Positions 1 to 12,800 of a DNA stretch of 60,787 bases are shown here, one piece after another. The position numbers and the translations under genes are program-made. Each line of letters opens with the position of its first letter. The first letter of the stretch is position 1. The stretch covers positions 1-60,787 of the forward strand of contig JAFUEP010000022.1 of NCBI GenBank assembly GCA_017470345.1, read 5' to 3'. The notes under the pieces are model-generated. The model ran no database searches. It worked only from the letters and a program-made list of their open reading frames with translations, and had not been told where the DNA came from. The DNA comes from Prevotella sp. (GTDB lineage Bacteria; Bacteroidota; Bacteroidia; Bacteroidales; Bacteroidaceae).

Positions 1-1
1 A

Positions 2-556
2 CTCTACCTGACGCCCTCCTACACCATCGACGGCGACCACTTCGGACAGGTATGGTCGCTCTCGGCCAACTTCACCCAGAACGAAGACCTCAACCGCTTC
101 GCCACGGGCGTCAGCGACGTCACCACGTGGGCCCTCGGACTCTCGCACGCCCTCGACATCAAGGCGTGGGAGATGACCGTCGCCACGTCGCTCTCCCACC
201 AGACGTCGCGCGGCTATCAGACACGCTACACCTCCGACGTGCTCTCGCTCTCGACGGGCCGCTCGTTCCTCAAGGAGAAGAACCTGTCGACCTCGGCCAC
301 CGTCTCGCTCTGCTACAACGACATCCGCGACCAGCAGCGCGTGCTCTCCGTCGGCGTCGACCTCTCGGCCGGCTATACGCTGGCCAAGGTGCACCAGTTC
401 AGCTTCTCAGCCGGCTTCAACAAATACTCCGACACCAACATCTCGGCCGACCGGTCCTCGATGGGCACCACCGAGCTCTCGCTCTCGCTGGGATACAACT
501 ATACGTTCTCGCTGCTACACCTGAAAAGGAAGGGAAAAGTGAATAGTGAAAAGTGA
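2..556 (+). CDS. C-terminal part of a probable outer-membrane beta-barrel protein
   Basis: The reading frame is open from the left edge of the window, so the start is missing; 184 residues remain. The visible part alternates polar and hydrophobic residues in repeated strands rich in Ser, Thr, Tyr and Leu (for example LSVGVDLSAGYTL, then FSFSAGFNKYS, then LSLSLGYNYTFSLL). This is the pattern of antiparallel barrel strands; no named family was recognised. The natural end is probably near the aromatic YNYTFSLL, because the last ~11 residues (LHLKRKGKVNSEK region) are basic, and the TGA stop at 554-556 lies inside a dispersed 28-nt repeat (545-572). It precedes the giant surface-protein gene on the same strand and could be its outer-membrane partner. 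That link is inferred from position only. Confidence 0.6.
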   Translation, partial: LYLTPSYTIDGDHFGQVWSLSANFTQNEDLNRFATGVSDVTTWALGLSHALDIKAWEMTVATSLSHQTSRGYQTRYTSDVLSLSTGRSFLKEKNLSTSATVSLCYNDIRDQQRVLSVGVDLSAGYTLAKVHQFSFSAGFNKYSDTNISADRSSMGTTELSLSLGYNYTFSLLHLKRKGKVNSEK

Positions 557-572
557 AAAATTTGCTGCCGCC
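545..572 (+). repeat. 28-nt dispersed repeat, copy 1 (supplies the stop of the barrel gene)
   Basis: The sequence (begins AGTGAAAAGTGAAAAATTTG, ends CTGCCGCC) is identical, on the opposite strand, to 56498-56525 inside the HTCS gene and matches 27 of 28 bases at 56447-56474. The barrel ORF terminates within it, so the repeat has probably replaced or extended the native 3' end. A GC palindrome (CCCCTCCCGAGGGG) follows at about 579-592. Confidence 0.8.
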
Positions 573-639
573 CTCTGACCCCTCCCGAGGGGAGGAGAAA
601 GGTTAGAAAAAAGCGGACAAATGGCGGATGATGATTGAA

Positions 640-722
640 GAAGTGCCGCTTTTTGAGGCAAAAAGGACCGCTTCTCGCATCGAAAAGGGCCGCTTCTTGA
701 AGGAAAAAGGACCGCTTCGCCG
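640..722 (+). repeat. 22-bp-period hairpin array, locus 1
   Basis: Four CCGCTT hexamers start at 646, 668, 690 and 712, exactly 22 bp apart, in units like AAGGACCGCTTCTCGCATCG. The same family with the same period occurs at 19970-20052 and 38704-38785. It lies 102 bp or more upstream of the giant gene. The region 557-823 holds this array and two small hairpins but no gene. Confidence 0.8.
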
Positions 723-738
723 CGAGAGACGACATAAA

Positions 739-777
739 ACACTGAAAATCAGTGTGGTTGCGAATTCAGTTCGCAAC
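739..777 (+). promoter_or_regulatory. Two adjacent perfect hairpins in the giant-gene leader
   Basis: The first stem pairs ACACTGA (739-745) with TCAGTGT (749-755). The second pairs GTTGCGAA (757-764) with TTCGCAAC (770-777) around a 5-nt loop. They lie 47 nt upstream of the ATG at 824. No T-run follows, so a simple terminator is unlikely; a role in mRNA processing or leader structure is inferred. Confidence 0.5.
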
Positions 778-823
778 ATTCAGAAAGAAATTTACAAAAT
801 CGACCTATAAAACGAGTGACGAT

Positions 824-3800
824 ATGAGACGACATGTAAGATACATCGCAATGGCGCTGCTGGCGCTCTGTATGATGCCCTCACAGGCTCAGGAGATCTC
901 CATCTCGGTGCAGCCGGTGCAGGACGTGCTGCCCCCGCAGGCCGGTCAGTATATCGACAACCCTGGCAAGTTCTTCAGCGTCCGGCTGACGAACCTCACC
1001 GATGAGCAGCAGCTCCTGCACATCGGCATGCACATCGACCAGACCTTCCCCGAGGAGCAGGTCATGGTGGTCACGCCCTACGGCCATATCCCCCGCCAGC
1101 CCATCGTCGTCCCTCCGCGCCAGACGAAGACGCTCAACCCCATTGAGATGAAGCAGCTCTTCACGCACTTCGAGCTCAACGAGATCTACATCCGCGACGG
1201 TCTCTACAACGACTACAGCCGCGGCATCTTCGGACTGCTGCCCGAAGGTCAGTATCAGCTCTATCTGCAGGCCTACAAGTGGGACCCCGACGTGACGTCG
1301 GCCGTGGAGCTCAACTCGCCCGACAACGGCGTTTGCCGCTTCTCGGTCTGCTACATGGCTCAGGCCCCGACCTTCATCACCCCCCAGACGACGATGGACA
1401 CCGACCCCCTGTCGCTGCTCAACGTGGCCAAGGTGAGCAAGAACAACCCTGGTCCCCACTTCACCTGGACGCTGCCCACGCTGAAGTGCAACCCCTCGCT
1501 CTATCCCTTCGAATACGACGTCAAGATTGTCCGCCTGGACGACCTCATGCCCGACGAGGCCATCGAGAAGAACCCCGTCGAGTATCAGGTGCAGCGCCTG
1601 ACGACCCCCACGCTGACCATCCCGCAGGCCTACATGACAAAGATGTTCGAGCAGACCAAGCAGGACCGCAATATTGTTTATGCCATCCAGGTGACGGCCC
1701 ACAGCGCCTTCCAGAATGCATCGAACCTCAATTACGCTACAGCCTCGGGCAACACCAACTTCACGCTCATTGAGAACGACGGACGCTCGCCCGTGCTCCT
1801 CTTCCGTCTCTGGGACAGCTCGTTCGACGAGGACAAGATCGACGTCTCCGTCGAGGAGGGCGAGTCGGAACTTGAGGACAAGGACTCGCTCTACGTCTTC
1901 GAGCAGCCCACGCTGACGTCGCCCCAGTTCTCCAGCCTGACGGCCCGCAAGGTGTTCATGGGCGACTCGATCAAGGCCGAGTGGCGCAAGGCCTGGTTTG
2001 CCGGCGGCAAGGGCGAACGTCAGGACACCGTCAAGTTCGAGTACACCGTCAACCTCTATAAGGGCAACTCAGCCGACACCCCCGAGGGCATCTTCACCTC
2101 GAAGCCCGTCTACACCAAGAAGACCGAGCACCTGGGCGACACCATCAAGTGGGAAAAGCTCAAGGACAAGGTCGACGAGGGCGACTACCTCATGCTGCGC
2201 GTCACGGCCAAGTCGACCAACGTCAAGTCGATCCGCATGCACGGCGACTCGCTCAACTATAAGGACTTCGCCATGGCCACCCACGTCGAGGTCGACTACG
2301 ACTGCGGCACGTCGACAGGCGACGTCGCCAACAAGGAGCCCCTCAAGGAGGCCCCCAAGGCAGGCACCCAGGTGCGCATCGGCGACTGGACGCTGACCCT
2401 CAACGGCGACGTCGAGCAGGACAAGAGCAGCCATGCCCTCAAGGGCACCGGCTTCATCAGCTGGACCCCCGGCGGGATGAAGCTGCGCGTGGCCGTGAAG
2501 TTCGACGACCTCATGGTCAACACCGACAACGTCGTCTTCGCAGGCAAGTGCAAGACCTACCCCGACCCGAAGGGCGGCGAGTGGCTCAGCGAGGACGAGA
2601 AGTACACGACCGAGCAGGCCATCGACTCGCTGTTCAGCGACTGGGGCATCGACAACTTCTGGAACACGCTGCCCCAGGACGTCGCCGACAAGGTGAGCCA
2701 AGATGCCGACGGCATGGTCAACAGCGTGGCCGAGAGCTTCTCGATGGGCAAGTACTACAGCTACTACAAGAAAGGCCAGAACCAGTGGGACAAGTGGAAG
2801 CAGGGCGAGTGGATGGACCTCTACTTCCCTGTGCAGCTGCCCGACACGATTGCCAAGCAGCTGCCCGAGGACTTCTCGCTGCAGATCCACAACATTGTCT
2901 ACAAGCCGACGGGCGCCATCATGAACGTCATCGGCGAGTACGTGCTGCCCAAGACGCAGGTGACCAAGAACCAGGTGCTCGTCTTCGGCGCCCCGGCCCT
3001 CTGTATCCAGAAAGACCGCTTCTTCCCCGAGGACGGCTCGCTGGCCCTGCTCAGCAACTTCACCATCACCGACCCCGACAGCGACTTCGACATGACCTTC
3101 AAGGCACCCATGGAGCCGCTGCACCCCACTGACGGCTGCTTCATCCAGTGGCGCGACGACGAGTTCGACGGGCTGGGCATCGAGGTGGCCATGCATATCC
3201 CCAACCTCGACCGCGTCGTCGACGGCAAGGTGCAGAAGGACGTCGAGCCCATCTGCGACCTCAAGGCCGTCATCGAGGGCAACTGGGGCGACTGGATCGG
3301 CACCATCACCATGAGCGACTTCCAGGTGCGCGACCTGCCCGGCTGGACCTTCAAGCCCGGCCAGGCCATCGTCTACGACCACTCCTACGAGCGCAACGAC
3401 CGCGAGATGGTGGCCCTGTCGAGCCTCAACAAGACCTACGACCCGTCGAAGGTCGGCTCCTACGTGAAGACCGACTGGGCCGCCTGGCAAGGCCTCTATG
3501 TCAAGGACATCGGCGTGGGCTTCCCCAAGTGGTATGTCTTCGGCAAGGGCGACGAGGGCTTGCAGCTCGACATGAAGGACATGCTCCTCGACGCCTCGGG
3601 CGTCACCTGCCGCATCTCGGCTAGCAACATCTTCGAGGCTAAGACCGGATCGGCCGGCGGCTGGCGATTCAACATCGACGACGTCAACGTCGACATTGTC
3701 CAGAACAACTTCGACAACTGCACCATCCACGGCGGCTTCGGCGTGCCCCTCTTCGGCAAGAAGGCCGCTGAAAAGGCCAATGAAAAAGCCGGCATCAAGA

Positions 3801-6800
3801 CCGACGGCAAAGGCAAGGACAACGACAAGGACGACGTCGAGACCGACGTCAACTACACTTGCGAGATACGCCACCTGACCGACCCCTCGAAGACTGAGGA
3901 ATACTACACCTACGTGCAGAAGCGCGACAAGAATGGTGTGCCCGTCGCCGGCGAATACGAGAAGATCAAGCACACGCGCCAGGACTATGGCGACAAGAAC
4001 CGCTACGCCTATATCTTCAAGTGCGAGCAGGTCGGCGACCTGCAGATGAACTGCTTCGTGGCCGACCTGACCCTGCTCCAGAACCAGACCTACTTCCTCC
4101 TCGAGGCCGAGGACCAGGAGGTGGGCGGACAGATGGAGACCAAGACCGAGGTGGAGCTCTGCATGGCCGGCGACGTCACCATTGCCGGGGCCAGCTCGGT
4201 CAACGAGACCATCAAGTCGATCACCAAGGACCTGCCGCTCGACCTGACCCTGCCCGGCATCCACTTCTCTAAGCTGCGCCTGTCGAACGTCAAGAAGTTC
4301 ACCCTCGCCTATGAGGAAGACGAGAAGACGGGCCTGCGCGGCAAGAATGCCAAGGCACAACAGGATTGGGAGAGTGCCCACAAGAGCCGCAAGATCCTCG
4401 TCGAGGGCAAGGAGCTGACCCTCGGCGACAATTGCTACTTCCACTACGGCGAGTGGTCGCTGGCCTCAGAAAAGAAGAAGATCGGATCCTTCTCGTTCTC
4501 GCTCGACAAGTTCGACTTCGGCTTCTCAGGCAACAAGTTGTCGCTCGACATCACCGGCACCATCGGACTCATCGGCGACAAGATCGAGGCCACGGCCGGC
4601 ATCGGCATCACCTCGAACCTTGACAAGACGGGCAGCGGCGTGGCCGACTGGTCGCTGTCGAATGGCAAGGTGGAGTTCAAGGAGGCCGCCCTGTCGCTCG
4701 ACTTCTCAGCCCTCAAGCTCGAAGGCTCGCTCAAGGTGTCAGACGATGCTGATAAGAAGGGCTACGCCGGCAGCCTCGACATCGAGATTACCGGCCTCTT
4801 CTCCGTCAACTGCGAAGGCGGCTACTACAAGAGCGACAAGAGCTGGACCGTCACGGCCGACGAGCGGGCTGAGATGGATGCTGACGCCAAGGAGGCCAAC
4901 GAGACGCTGACCACACAGGACAAGTCGTCGTACTCCTGGGGCTACTTCAAGGTGTCGCTTGAGAGCAATACCGGCATACGCATCGACCCGCTCGTCATCA
5001 ACCGCATCAGCGGCGGCTTCTACTTCAACTGCCGTCCGACGAAGGGCAGCGACACAGATAAGGACAAGTTCGGCGGCGAGCCCGTCGGACAGTACGGCAT
5101 GATCGGCGTGGCCATGGGCCTGGGGCTCAACACGTCGGCCGGCAAGGAGACACTCAACGCCGACCTCGACCTGCTCGTGGTCTACGACCGCAAGAACAAG
5201 TGTCTCTCCACGTTCATGTTCGACGGCAAGGTCAATGCCATCGGCGGCATCGTCAAGGCTGAGGCCTCACTCGTCTACGAGAACGTGAAGAACACCTCGG
5301 GCAAGACTCTGAACCGCTATCTGACGCTCAACATCACCGTTGAGGCCGGATGGGACACCAGCGACATCGTCGGCCGTATTGCCGAGCTCAACAGCTCGCT
5401 GGCCAGCATCAAGGGCAAGCTCGACGAATTCCAGAAAGAGGTCGACGGCGTCTACAAGCGCATCACCGAGGCCCCACGGCAGGGTCTGAAGCAGATTTCG
5501 GGCGACTATAAGGCCAACGACGACGGTGTGGCCGCCGAAGACCAGACCGAAGATTCCAACGTGACGCAGCCCAAGGCCTCGACGGGCATCACCGCCGGCA
5601 AGGTGAAGATCTCGCTCGAGCTGATGATCCGATGGGTGCGCAACGGCGAGGCATACTCCACGCCCAAGTGGCACCTCTACCTGGGTGAGCCGGCCGTCGA
5701 CAAGCGCTGCTCGTACACCCTGCTGAAGTTTGGCACTGAGGGCAAGAGCATCTGCTGGGCCGACATCGGCGCCAACGGCTATCTCTGCCTCGGCAACGAG
5801 CTGCCCGACAACGGCCAGCTGCCGCCCATCCCGGCGAAGATTCAGGAGTTCCTCACCGGACACAAGAACGCCAACACCGACATGAACGCCGACCTGCAGA
5901 AGGCGGAGCGCTCGCGCTCGAAGGCCGTGAAGAACCTGCTGAAGGAAGGCAACGTCGACGGTGGCGTCATGGTCGGCGCCTCGGCCTGGGGCGACATCGG
6001 TCTCGACCTCGGACTGCTCTACGGCAGCTTGGAGAGCATGGTCGGCTTCGACGCAGCCTTCGTCCACTACGGCTCGAATGCCGTCTGCGTCAACACCCGC
6101 TCCCAGATGGGTAAGAACGGATGGTATGCCATGGGTCAGCTCTATGCCTTCCTGGAAGCTGAGCTGGGCCTGCACATCAAGATCGGACGACTCATCGACA
6201 CCCGCATCAAGCTGCTCTACGCCGGCATCGGCGGCGTGCTCGAGTGCGGCCTGCCCAACCCGTCGTGGGTCGAGGGTCAGGCCCGTGTGAAGATCAGCCT
6301 GTTGGCCGGACTGGTCAAAATAAACAAGAAATTCGGATTCTCAGCCGGCGACCACTGCGTGCCCTTCCTCGGCAACGCCATCGACGGCTTCGAGCTCTTC
6401 AGTGACGTCAGCCTCGGCTCCGACAGCCTCTACGAGGCCCTCTACCGGCCCGAGTTTGCCATCTCGCAGCACGACGCCAACCGCCTCGTCTTCACCACCA
6501 ACGCCTCGCTGGGCAGCCACTTCCGGCTGGTCGACCCGTCGTATCAGGCCGAGCTGGCCAAGGAGGTCGACGTCGAGGAGGACTCGCTGCTCAACCACCT
6601 GTCGAGCCGCACCTACGTCTTCGACATGGACCAGAACCTCAACCAGGCCAACACCAAGATGGGCGTGCGCCTGCTCGACCTCGGCACGACGGCCACCTCG
6701 ATCGTGAAGAACAAGCCGGGACTGACGCCCCAGCAGTTCTACGAGGAGCTGGGCGCCATCTCCGAGTCGCAGGCCGAGCAGAATGCCCGCTCGCGCGGCT

Positions 6801-9800
6801 ACTACTATCAGACGCTCAACTCCCTGGTGGCCTCCGTCTTCTCAGACAAAGCCAAGACGGTGTCAGAGAGCAACGTCGTCATGAAGTCGAGCGACATCAA
6901 CAGCCAGGAAGAGCGGCTGCTGCACGGCAGCACCACGTGGGCTTCGCACATGAACGAGATCCTGAACAAGAACACGGTCACGATTGATAAGAACACCTAC
7001 AAGGCTTCCTACATCATGCCCGTGGAGAACAGTGTCAGCTTCCGCGAAGACCGTGGCACCACCTTCCACCTCACCGGCATGGGCCTGCAGCCCGGCCACA
7101 GCTATGCCCTCTTCCTCGAAGGCAATGCCTACGAGATCATGAACGGCAAGCGCGTATGGGTCGACTACTTCGACTCGGAGGGCGACCAGGAGTATCACTA
7201 CATCAAGTGGCGCCAGGACAAGGTCTGGTTCTTCCGCGTCAAGAGCAACGAGGAGGACCGCGTCATCGGCGACTCGCTGCGCAACCTCGAGCCCTACGTC
7301 GCGCTGGCCTATCCCTCGGTCGACGGCACGAAGGTGAAGAGCAGCAGCGAAGGTCTCACCACGGCCTACTACGGCGACATCATGCACCCCACCATCGCCC
7401 TCAACCGCGACCTGCGCGGCAGCCTGAGCGAGAACAAGATGAAGTGGGTGCTCACGCCCTATCATGCCGACGACCTGGAGAAGCCCGTCGCTGCAGCCCA
7501 GACGCGCGACGTCCGGCTGCTGCAAAACGGCAACTGCTTCAACCTAGAGCCCGCATCGGCCTTCAGCAGTGTCAGCGTCTTTGCCAACGACTACTCCAAG
7601 GCACTGAGCGGCGGTCGCACCTACAGCTTCGAGAACGAGGTCTATCACCTCGAGCTGCAGTACACTTATAAGTACCAAGTGCCGTCGAAGAGAGGCGTCG
7701 AACTGCGCGACAGCACCTTCAGCCTCGTCGACCTGTGGCTCGCCTCGGCGCCTCACAGCGTTCCCGTGAGCAACTGGAGCGGCACTCCCAAACTGACCGA
7801 CAACTGGTATCTGTCGACCGACCAGGCCGTCACGGGCAAGGTGCTGCCCTACTCGGAGCCCTTCGTCGGTGCCCGTCCGACCAAGTCGCCCACCTTCGGC
7901 TATCAGAACTACTATAATTCTCAAAAGAACAGTAATCTAAGTACAGACGCCATATGGATTTGGGAGGACGGCCAGAAACTGAACGGCAAGGTCTATCGTC
8001 TCATCGATCCGTACCTCTACTTCGCCTACCTGGGCTGCTGGACCTTCATCGGCGACCGCAAGATAGACAAGTATGCCTTCGACGACGCCTACATACCCTT
8101 TGCCTCAGAGTCGCTCATCTATGAGTACAACGGCACGGTGGTCAACTGTGAGATGCTGAAGAACCCCGAGGGCGAGCAAGGCCTCATGGTCACCCGCGAC
8201 AAGATGTACACCACCTGGGACGACTGGAACTACGGCGTAGGGTCCGCTGCCCCGGCCAATTCCAACATCATGCAGCCCTACTATCCGCTGCCGCAGACGA
8301 TGAAGAGCATCGGCGGACCTACCGTGAACAACCAGGACGGCAAGGCCTGCACGGTGACCCCCCTCAGCGTTCACCGCTACACCGACTTCCGCTACTGTCT
8401 GCAAGACATGGCCATGGACTTCATCGCTCCCTACAGCGTGGCACAGCAGCTTGGCCGCAAGTTGAAAGAAGAGGCATTTGAACTCTGGCGCCTATTTGCA
8501 TACCGTTACTTCATTACACAAAAGTATCCCGAACTTTCTTTCAATGATCCTTTTGACAACTACGTAAAAGACTATAACAACCTGCACCGCGGACAATATA
8601 TCAATGTGACCGACCGAGGTGTCAACGTCAGGATTCCATACTACCAGCTGCCGCTCATCTTCGGCGACTGCTTCGGTGGCGACGGAGCTACCTATCAGGG
8701 CAAGAGTCTTGACAAGCACAGCCGGACCTTCAAGACATCCGTCGGTCAGGACGACACGCCGAAGGGACGCTGGCCGTCATGGGTCTCTAACGTGGCCTTC
8801 TGGCGACTGATGGGTACTGATCCCAGCCAGCATGCTTACAAGGCTTACCAGCTCGACCCAGAGGTATTCTCGCGCCATGCCAGCCACTCGATGTACAATT
8901 ACGCCTACATGTCACCGTCGAACACGAGCCGCGAGGTGCAGTGGGACGACTTCAATGCCAGTGCGGCCCTCAAGAACGTCTCAGGCATGCAGGCCCTGAT
9001 GTATCGCGTCAATGCTTACGACGTGTCGACAGGGCTGTACACCGTGGTCAATGGTCTCGGCGGAATACCCAGCTCAAGTATTGTCAACCTGACGGGCGTC
9101 GCCGGTGCCAGCTCCATGGGCGAAGTCTACGACGAACTGGTCGACGTGGCCGCCACGATGGAGAGCACCTACGACACGAAGCGTCCGCAGGCCCTCTGGA
9201 GCTCTTCACAGAAGACGCTCTACCTGACGTACAGCAGCGAGAGGTACGAGAAGTCCGTCGATGCGCCTATCATCTACAAGAACGGTGCGCCCATAGATAC
9301 CATCTGGTACGACAACGACGTTAAGGATGCCGTCTGGAAAAATACGATTTCATTGGATGTGGAGCGTGTCGTCATCGACGCCTCGTTCAAGGACGCCGAC
9401 CTGCGTTCGCTGAAAGACTGGTTTAAGGGCTGCTCTCACCTGGTCCGCATCGAGGGCCTCGAGAACCTTAACACGGAGAAGGTGACCGACATGTCGCGCA
9501 TGTTCTACAACTGTAAGAAGCTGGACTACGTCAAGCTCAACAAACTCAACACGGCGATGGTGACTGACATGTCGTATATGTTCTTTAACTGTAAGGCGCT
9601 GACCACCATCGACCTGAGGAGCTTCGACACGGAGAAGGTGACGTTGACGGCCTCCATGTTCGCTGGTTGTGATGCAGTGGAAAAAATCTTCCTTAGCAGC
9701 TTCAACACGAAGAACGTGACCAGCATGTATCAGATGTTCGCTGGGTGCAAGGCCCTCCAGTCCATCTATTTCGACCCCGACAAGTTCACCACGGCGAAAG

Positions 9801-12800
9801 TCGAGGACATGTCCTACATGTTCATGAACTGTTCCTCGCTGAAAACCCTCAACCTGAAGACCCTACAGTCCGACAAACTGTCTTCTACCCACCGAATGTT
9901 CGCCGGCTGCACGAGCCTGACCCATCTCTATCTGAACGACTTCGTGGCCTACGACGTGGGCAATACCGAGGGTATGTTCAACAACTGCACCTCGCTGAAG
10001 TACATCAATCTGAAGGAGTTCATTCCTCAGGTCAAGTACCGGGAGTCGCTGAGCAACATGTTCACCAACGTGCCCGAAGCTCTGACGGCCTACATCAACT
10101 ATGACCTCGACGACCGCATCAAGGAGCAGATACCGGGCAATAAGTCCATGAACTACAGCGAGAACGTGCAGGCCGTCTACTTCACCACGAACAGCGGGAC
10201 CAGCACCGAGAAGCACTATCTGGCGTTCCTCAATGCCTCTGTGAAGTACAGTGACAAGAAGAACAACTTCATCAAGATTGGCGACACCGGCCTGACGGGC
10301 AAGGTCATCGACGCCTGGAGCGGTGTCGACGTGCTCAACGCGGCCGAGGTGAAGTGGAAGTCGGTGAAGAGCCTCATCAGCGAGATCATCTTTGCTCCGA
10401 GCTTCAAGCAGTCGCCCAAGTATATGAACTTCTGGTTCGACGGTTGCCGCAGCCTTACTAAGATTGAGGGTCTGAAGAACCTGAACACCAAGAAGACGGA
10501 AATGATGGACTACATGTTCCGCAACTGTTCTAAGCTGACCGACCTGAGCGAGGCAAGCTATTTCCAGACCGACAATGTGACGACGATGAGCGGCATGTTC
10601 GAGGGATGCACCGCGTTGACTTCGGTCGGCACCTACAACTGGAACACCAAGAACGTAAAGGACATGCGGGCCATGTTCAAGGGCTGTAGCAGTCTGACCA
10701 GACTCAGCTTCGACTACTACTTCGAGACCGACAAAGTCACCGACATGAAGGAGATGTTCATGAAGTGCTCCAAGTTGACGCGTATTGACTGCAAGAGCAC
10801 GTTCAACACGGCTAACGTCACGTCGATGGCCTCCATGTTCGAGGGATGCTCGGCCTTGGAGGATGTCTACGACCTGACCTGCAACATGGACGGCAGCAGC
10901 CTGACCACCATCGCTGGGATGTTCAAGGACTGCTCATCGCTCAAGGAGATCGAGATGCCGCTGTTCAGCACGCCCAAGACCACGGAATTCCTGAACGCCT
11001 TCTACAATTGCCGGGCCATGAAGCTGCTCGACCTGTCGAGCCTCAGCTCTGAAAGTCTGAAGACGTGCAACACGATGTTCTATCTGTTGCCCTACCAATG
11101 CACCATCTATCTGCCTTACGATATCAGCGAGAAGATCACCAGCCAGCTTTCGGCTTACCGTAACCTCATCCTTCTCTATCCGGCCAAGGTGCTCAAGGTC
11201 AAGTACGGCAGCGGCTATGAGCTCGACTTCATCAGCTCGAAGCAGGCCTACAAGGTTGGCGACACCTACAACGGCAGGGAGATCGTCGGCATCTGGTCCG
11301 GCAACGAGGTCTACAACACCGACAGTCCCGGATGGTCGGGCTACTCCGCCTCGAATGTCAATCGTGTCGTCATCGACGAGTCGTTCAAGCAGATCGTCCC
11401 GCGCAGCCTGAAGCGCTGGTTCGACGGCATGAGCAAAATCACCGGCATCTACGGTCTGGAATACTTGAACACCTCGAAGGCGAAGAGCATGAACAGCATG
11501 TTCTCAGGCTGCTCCAAGCTGAAGAACTTGAGCGTGAAGACGTTCGACATCAGCGAGCTGACCGACATGGGCTTCATGTTCTATGGATGCAGCAGCCTGA
11601 CCGACCTCGACCTCAGCACGTTCGACACCCGCCGCATCACCGACATGGGCTTCATGTTCAGCGGCTGCAGCAGTCTGAAGACGCTCAATCTGAGCAACTT
11701 CTACACGTGGAACGTGACGATGATGTCGTCGATGTTCGGCGGCTGCAGCAGCCTGACCGAGCTCGACCTGACGAAGATGGACACCAAGGCCGTCACCCAG
11801 GCCCTCGGCATGTTCAGCGGCGCCACGTCGCTCACGAAGCTCCGTCTGGGCCAGAACTTCACCTTCGACAAGCTGACGAGCACGGGCTGGGATGCCTTCA
11901 AGAACGTGGGCTCTCTGGCCGTCATCGTGCCCGAGGCCCAACTCGAAGCCATCCGCACGAAGTTCACCCAGAACATGGGCTTCACGGAGGGTGAGACCGG
12001 CAACTTCTACACCAGCGAGCCCCAGCCCGTGGCCCAGGCCATCCTGACTGAGGACAACGCGACGCTGACCTTCTGCTACGGTCCGCAGGTGACGACGCGC
12101 TTCCGCGGTGCCGACGTCACTCAGGTGTGGAGCGGCAGCAGCGTTGAGAATTCGCCCAACCCGGCGCCCTGGCTCACCGCCTGCTCCGGCGTGGTCAAGA
12201 CCGTCGTCTTCGACCCGACGTTTGCCAGCGTGAAGCCCGTGCGGCTGGCGACCTGGTTCAGGAACTTCACCGCCCTGACGACCATCAGCGGCATGGAGTT
12301 TCTCAACACGTCGGAGGTGACGTCAGTGATGTCGTTGTTCCAAGGTTGTTCAAGCCTGACGACGGTCGACCTGAGCCACTTCAAGCTCGACAAGTGTTCC
12401 ACCCTTGGCTACATGTTCTATGGCTGTAGGAACCTGGCCTCGGTCAACCTGAAGGGCCTGGGCAGCATGCCGAAACTGGAGACCGTTGTCTATATGTTCA
12501 CCAGCTGCAGCAGTCTGCCGACCATCGACATGGCCGACATCCGCACGACCAATGTCACCCGTGCCGACGGCCTGTTCAGCGGATGCACCAAGCTGCGCGA
12601 CCTGAAGCTCAACTATCTGGGTCTCTTCGACAAGGTGTCGCCCAAGGCCACCAATGCCTTCACCGGCGTGACCAACCTCGAGGTGAAGGCGCCCAAGAGC
12701 TATGCGAGCAAGACGCGCACGAACTTTACTAATAACTTAGGTTTCGTGGAGGGCACCCATGGCTTTATCGTCGACGAGTATGATGTTGTCACCGAGGCCA

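Noticed and set aside
752-823. Longer start for the giant protein at 752
   Set aside because: It would place 24 charged residues before a perfect signal peptide and would overlap leader hairpins.
2069-4444. A 791-codon minus-strand frame inside the giant gene
   Set aside because: It is rich in Val, Leu, Gly, Asp and His without motifs and lies fully inside a supported gene.
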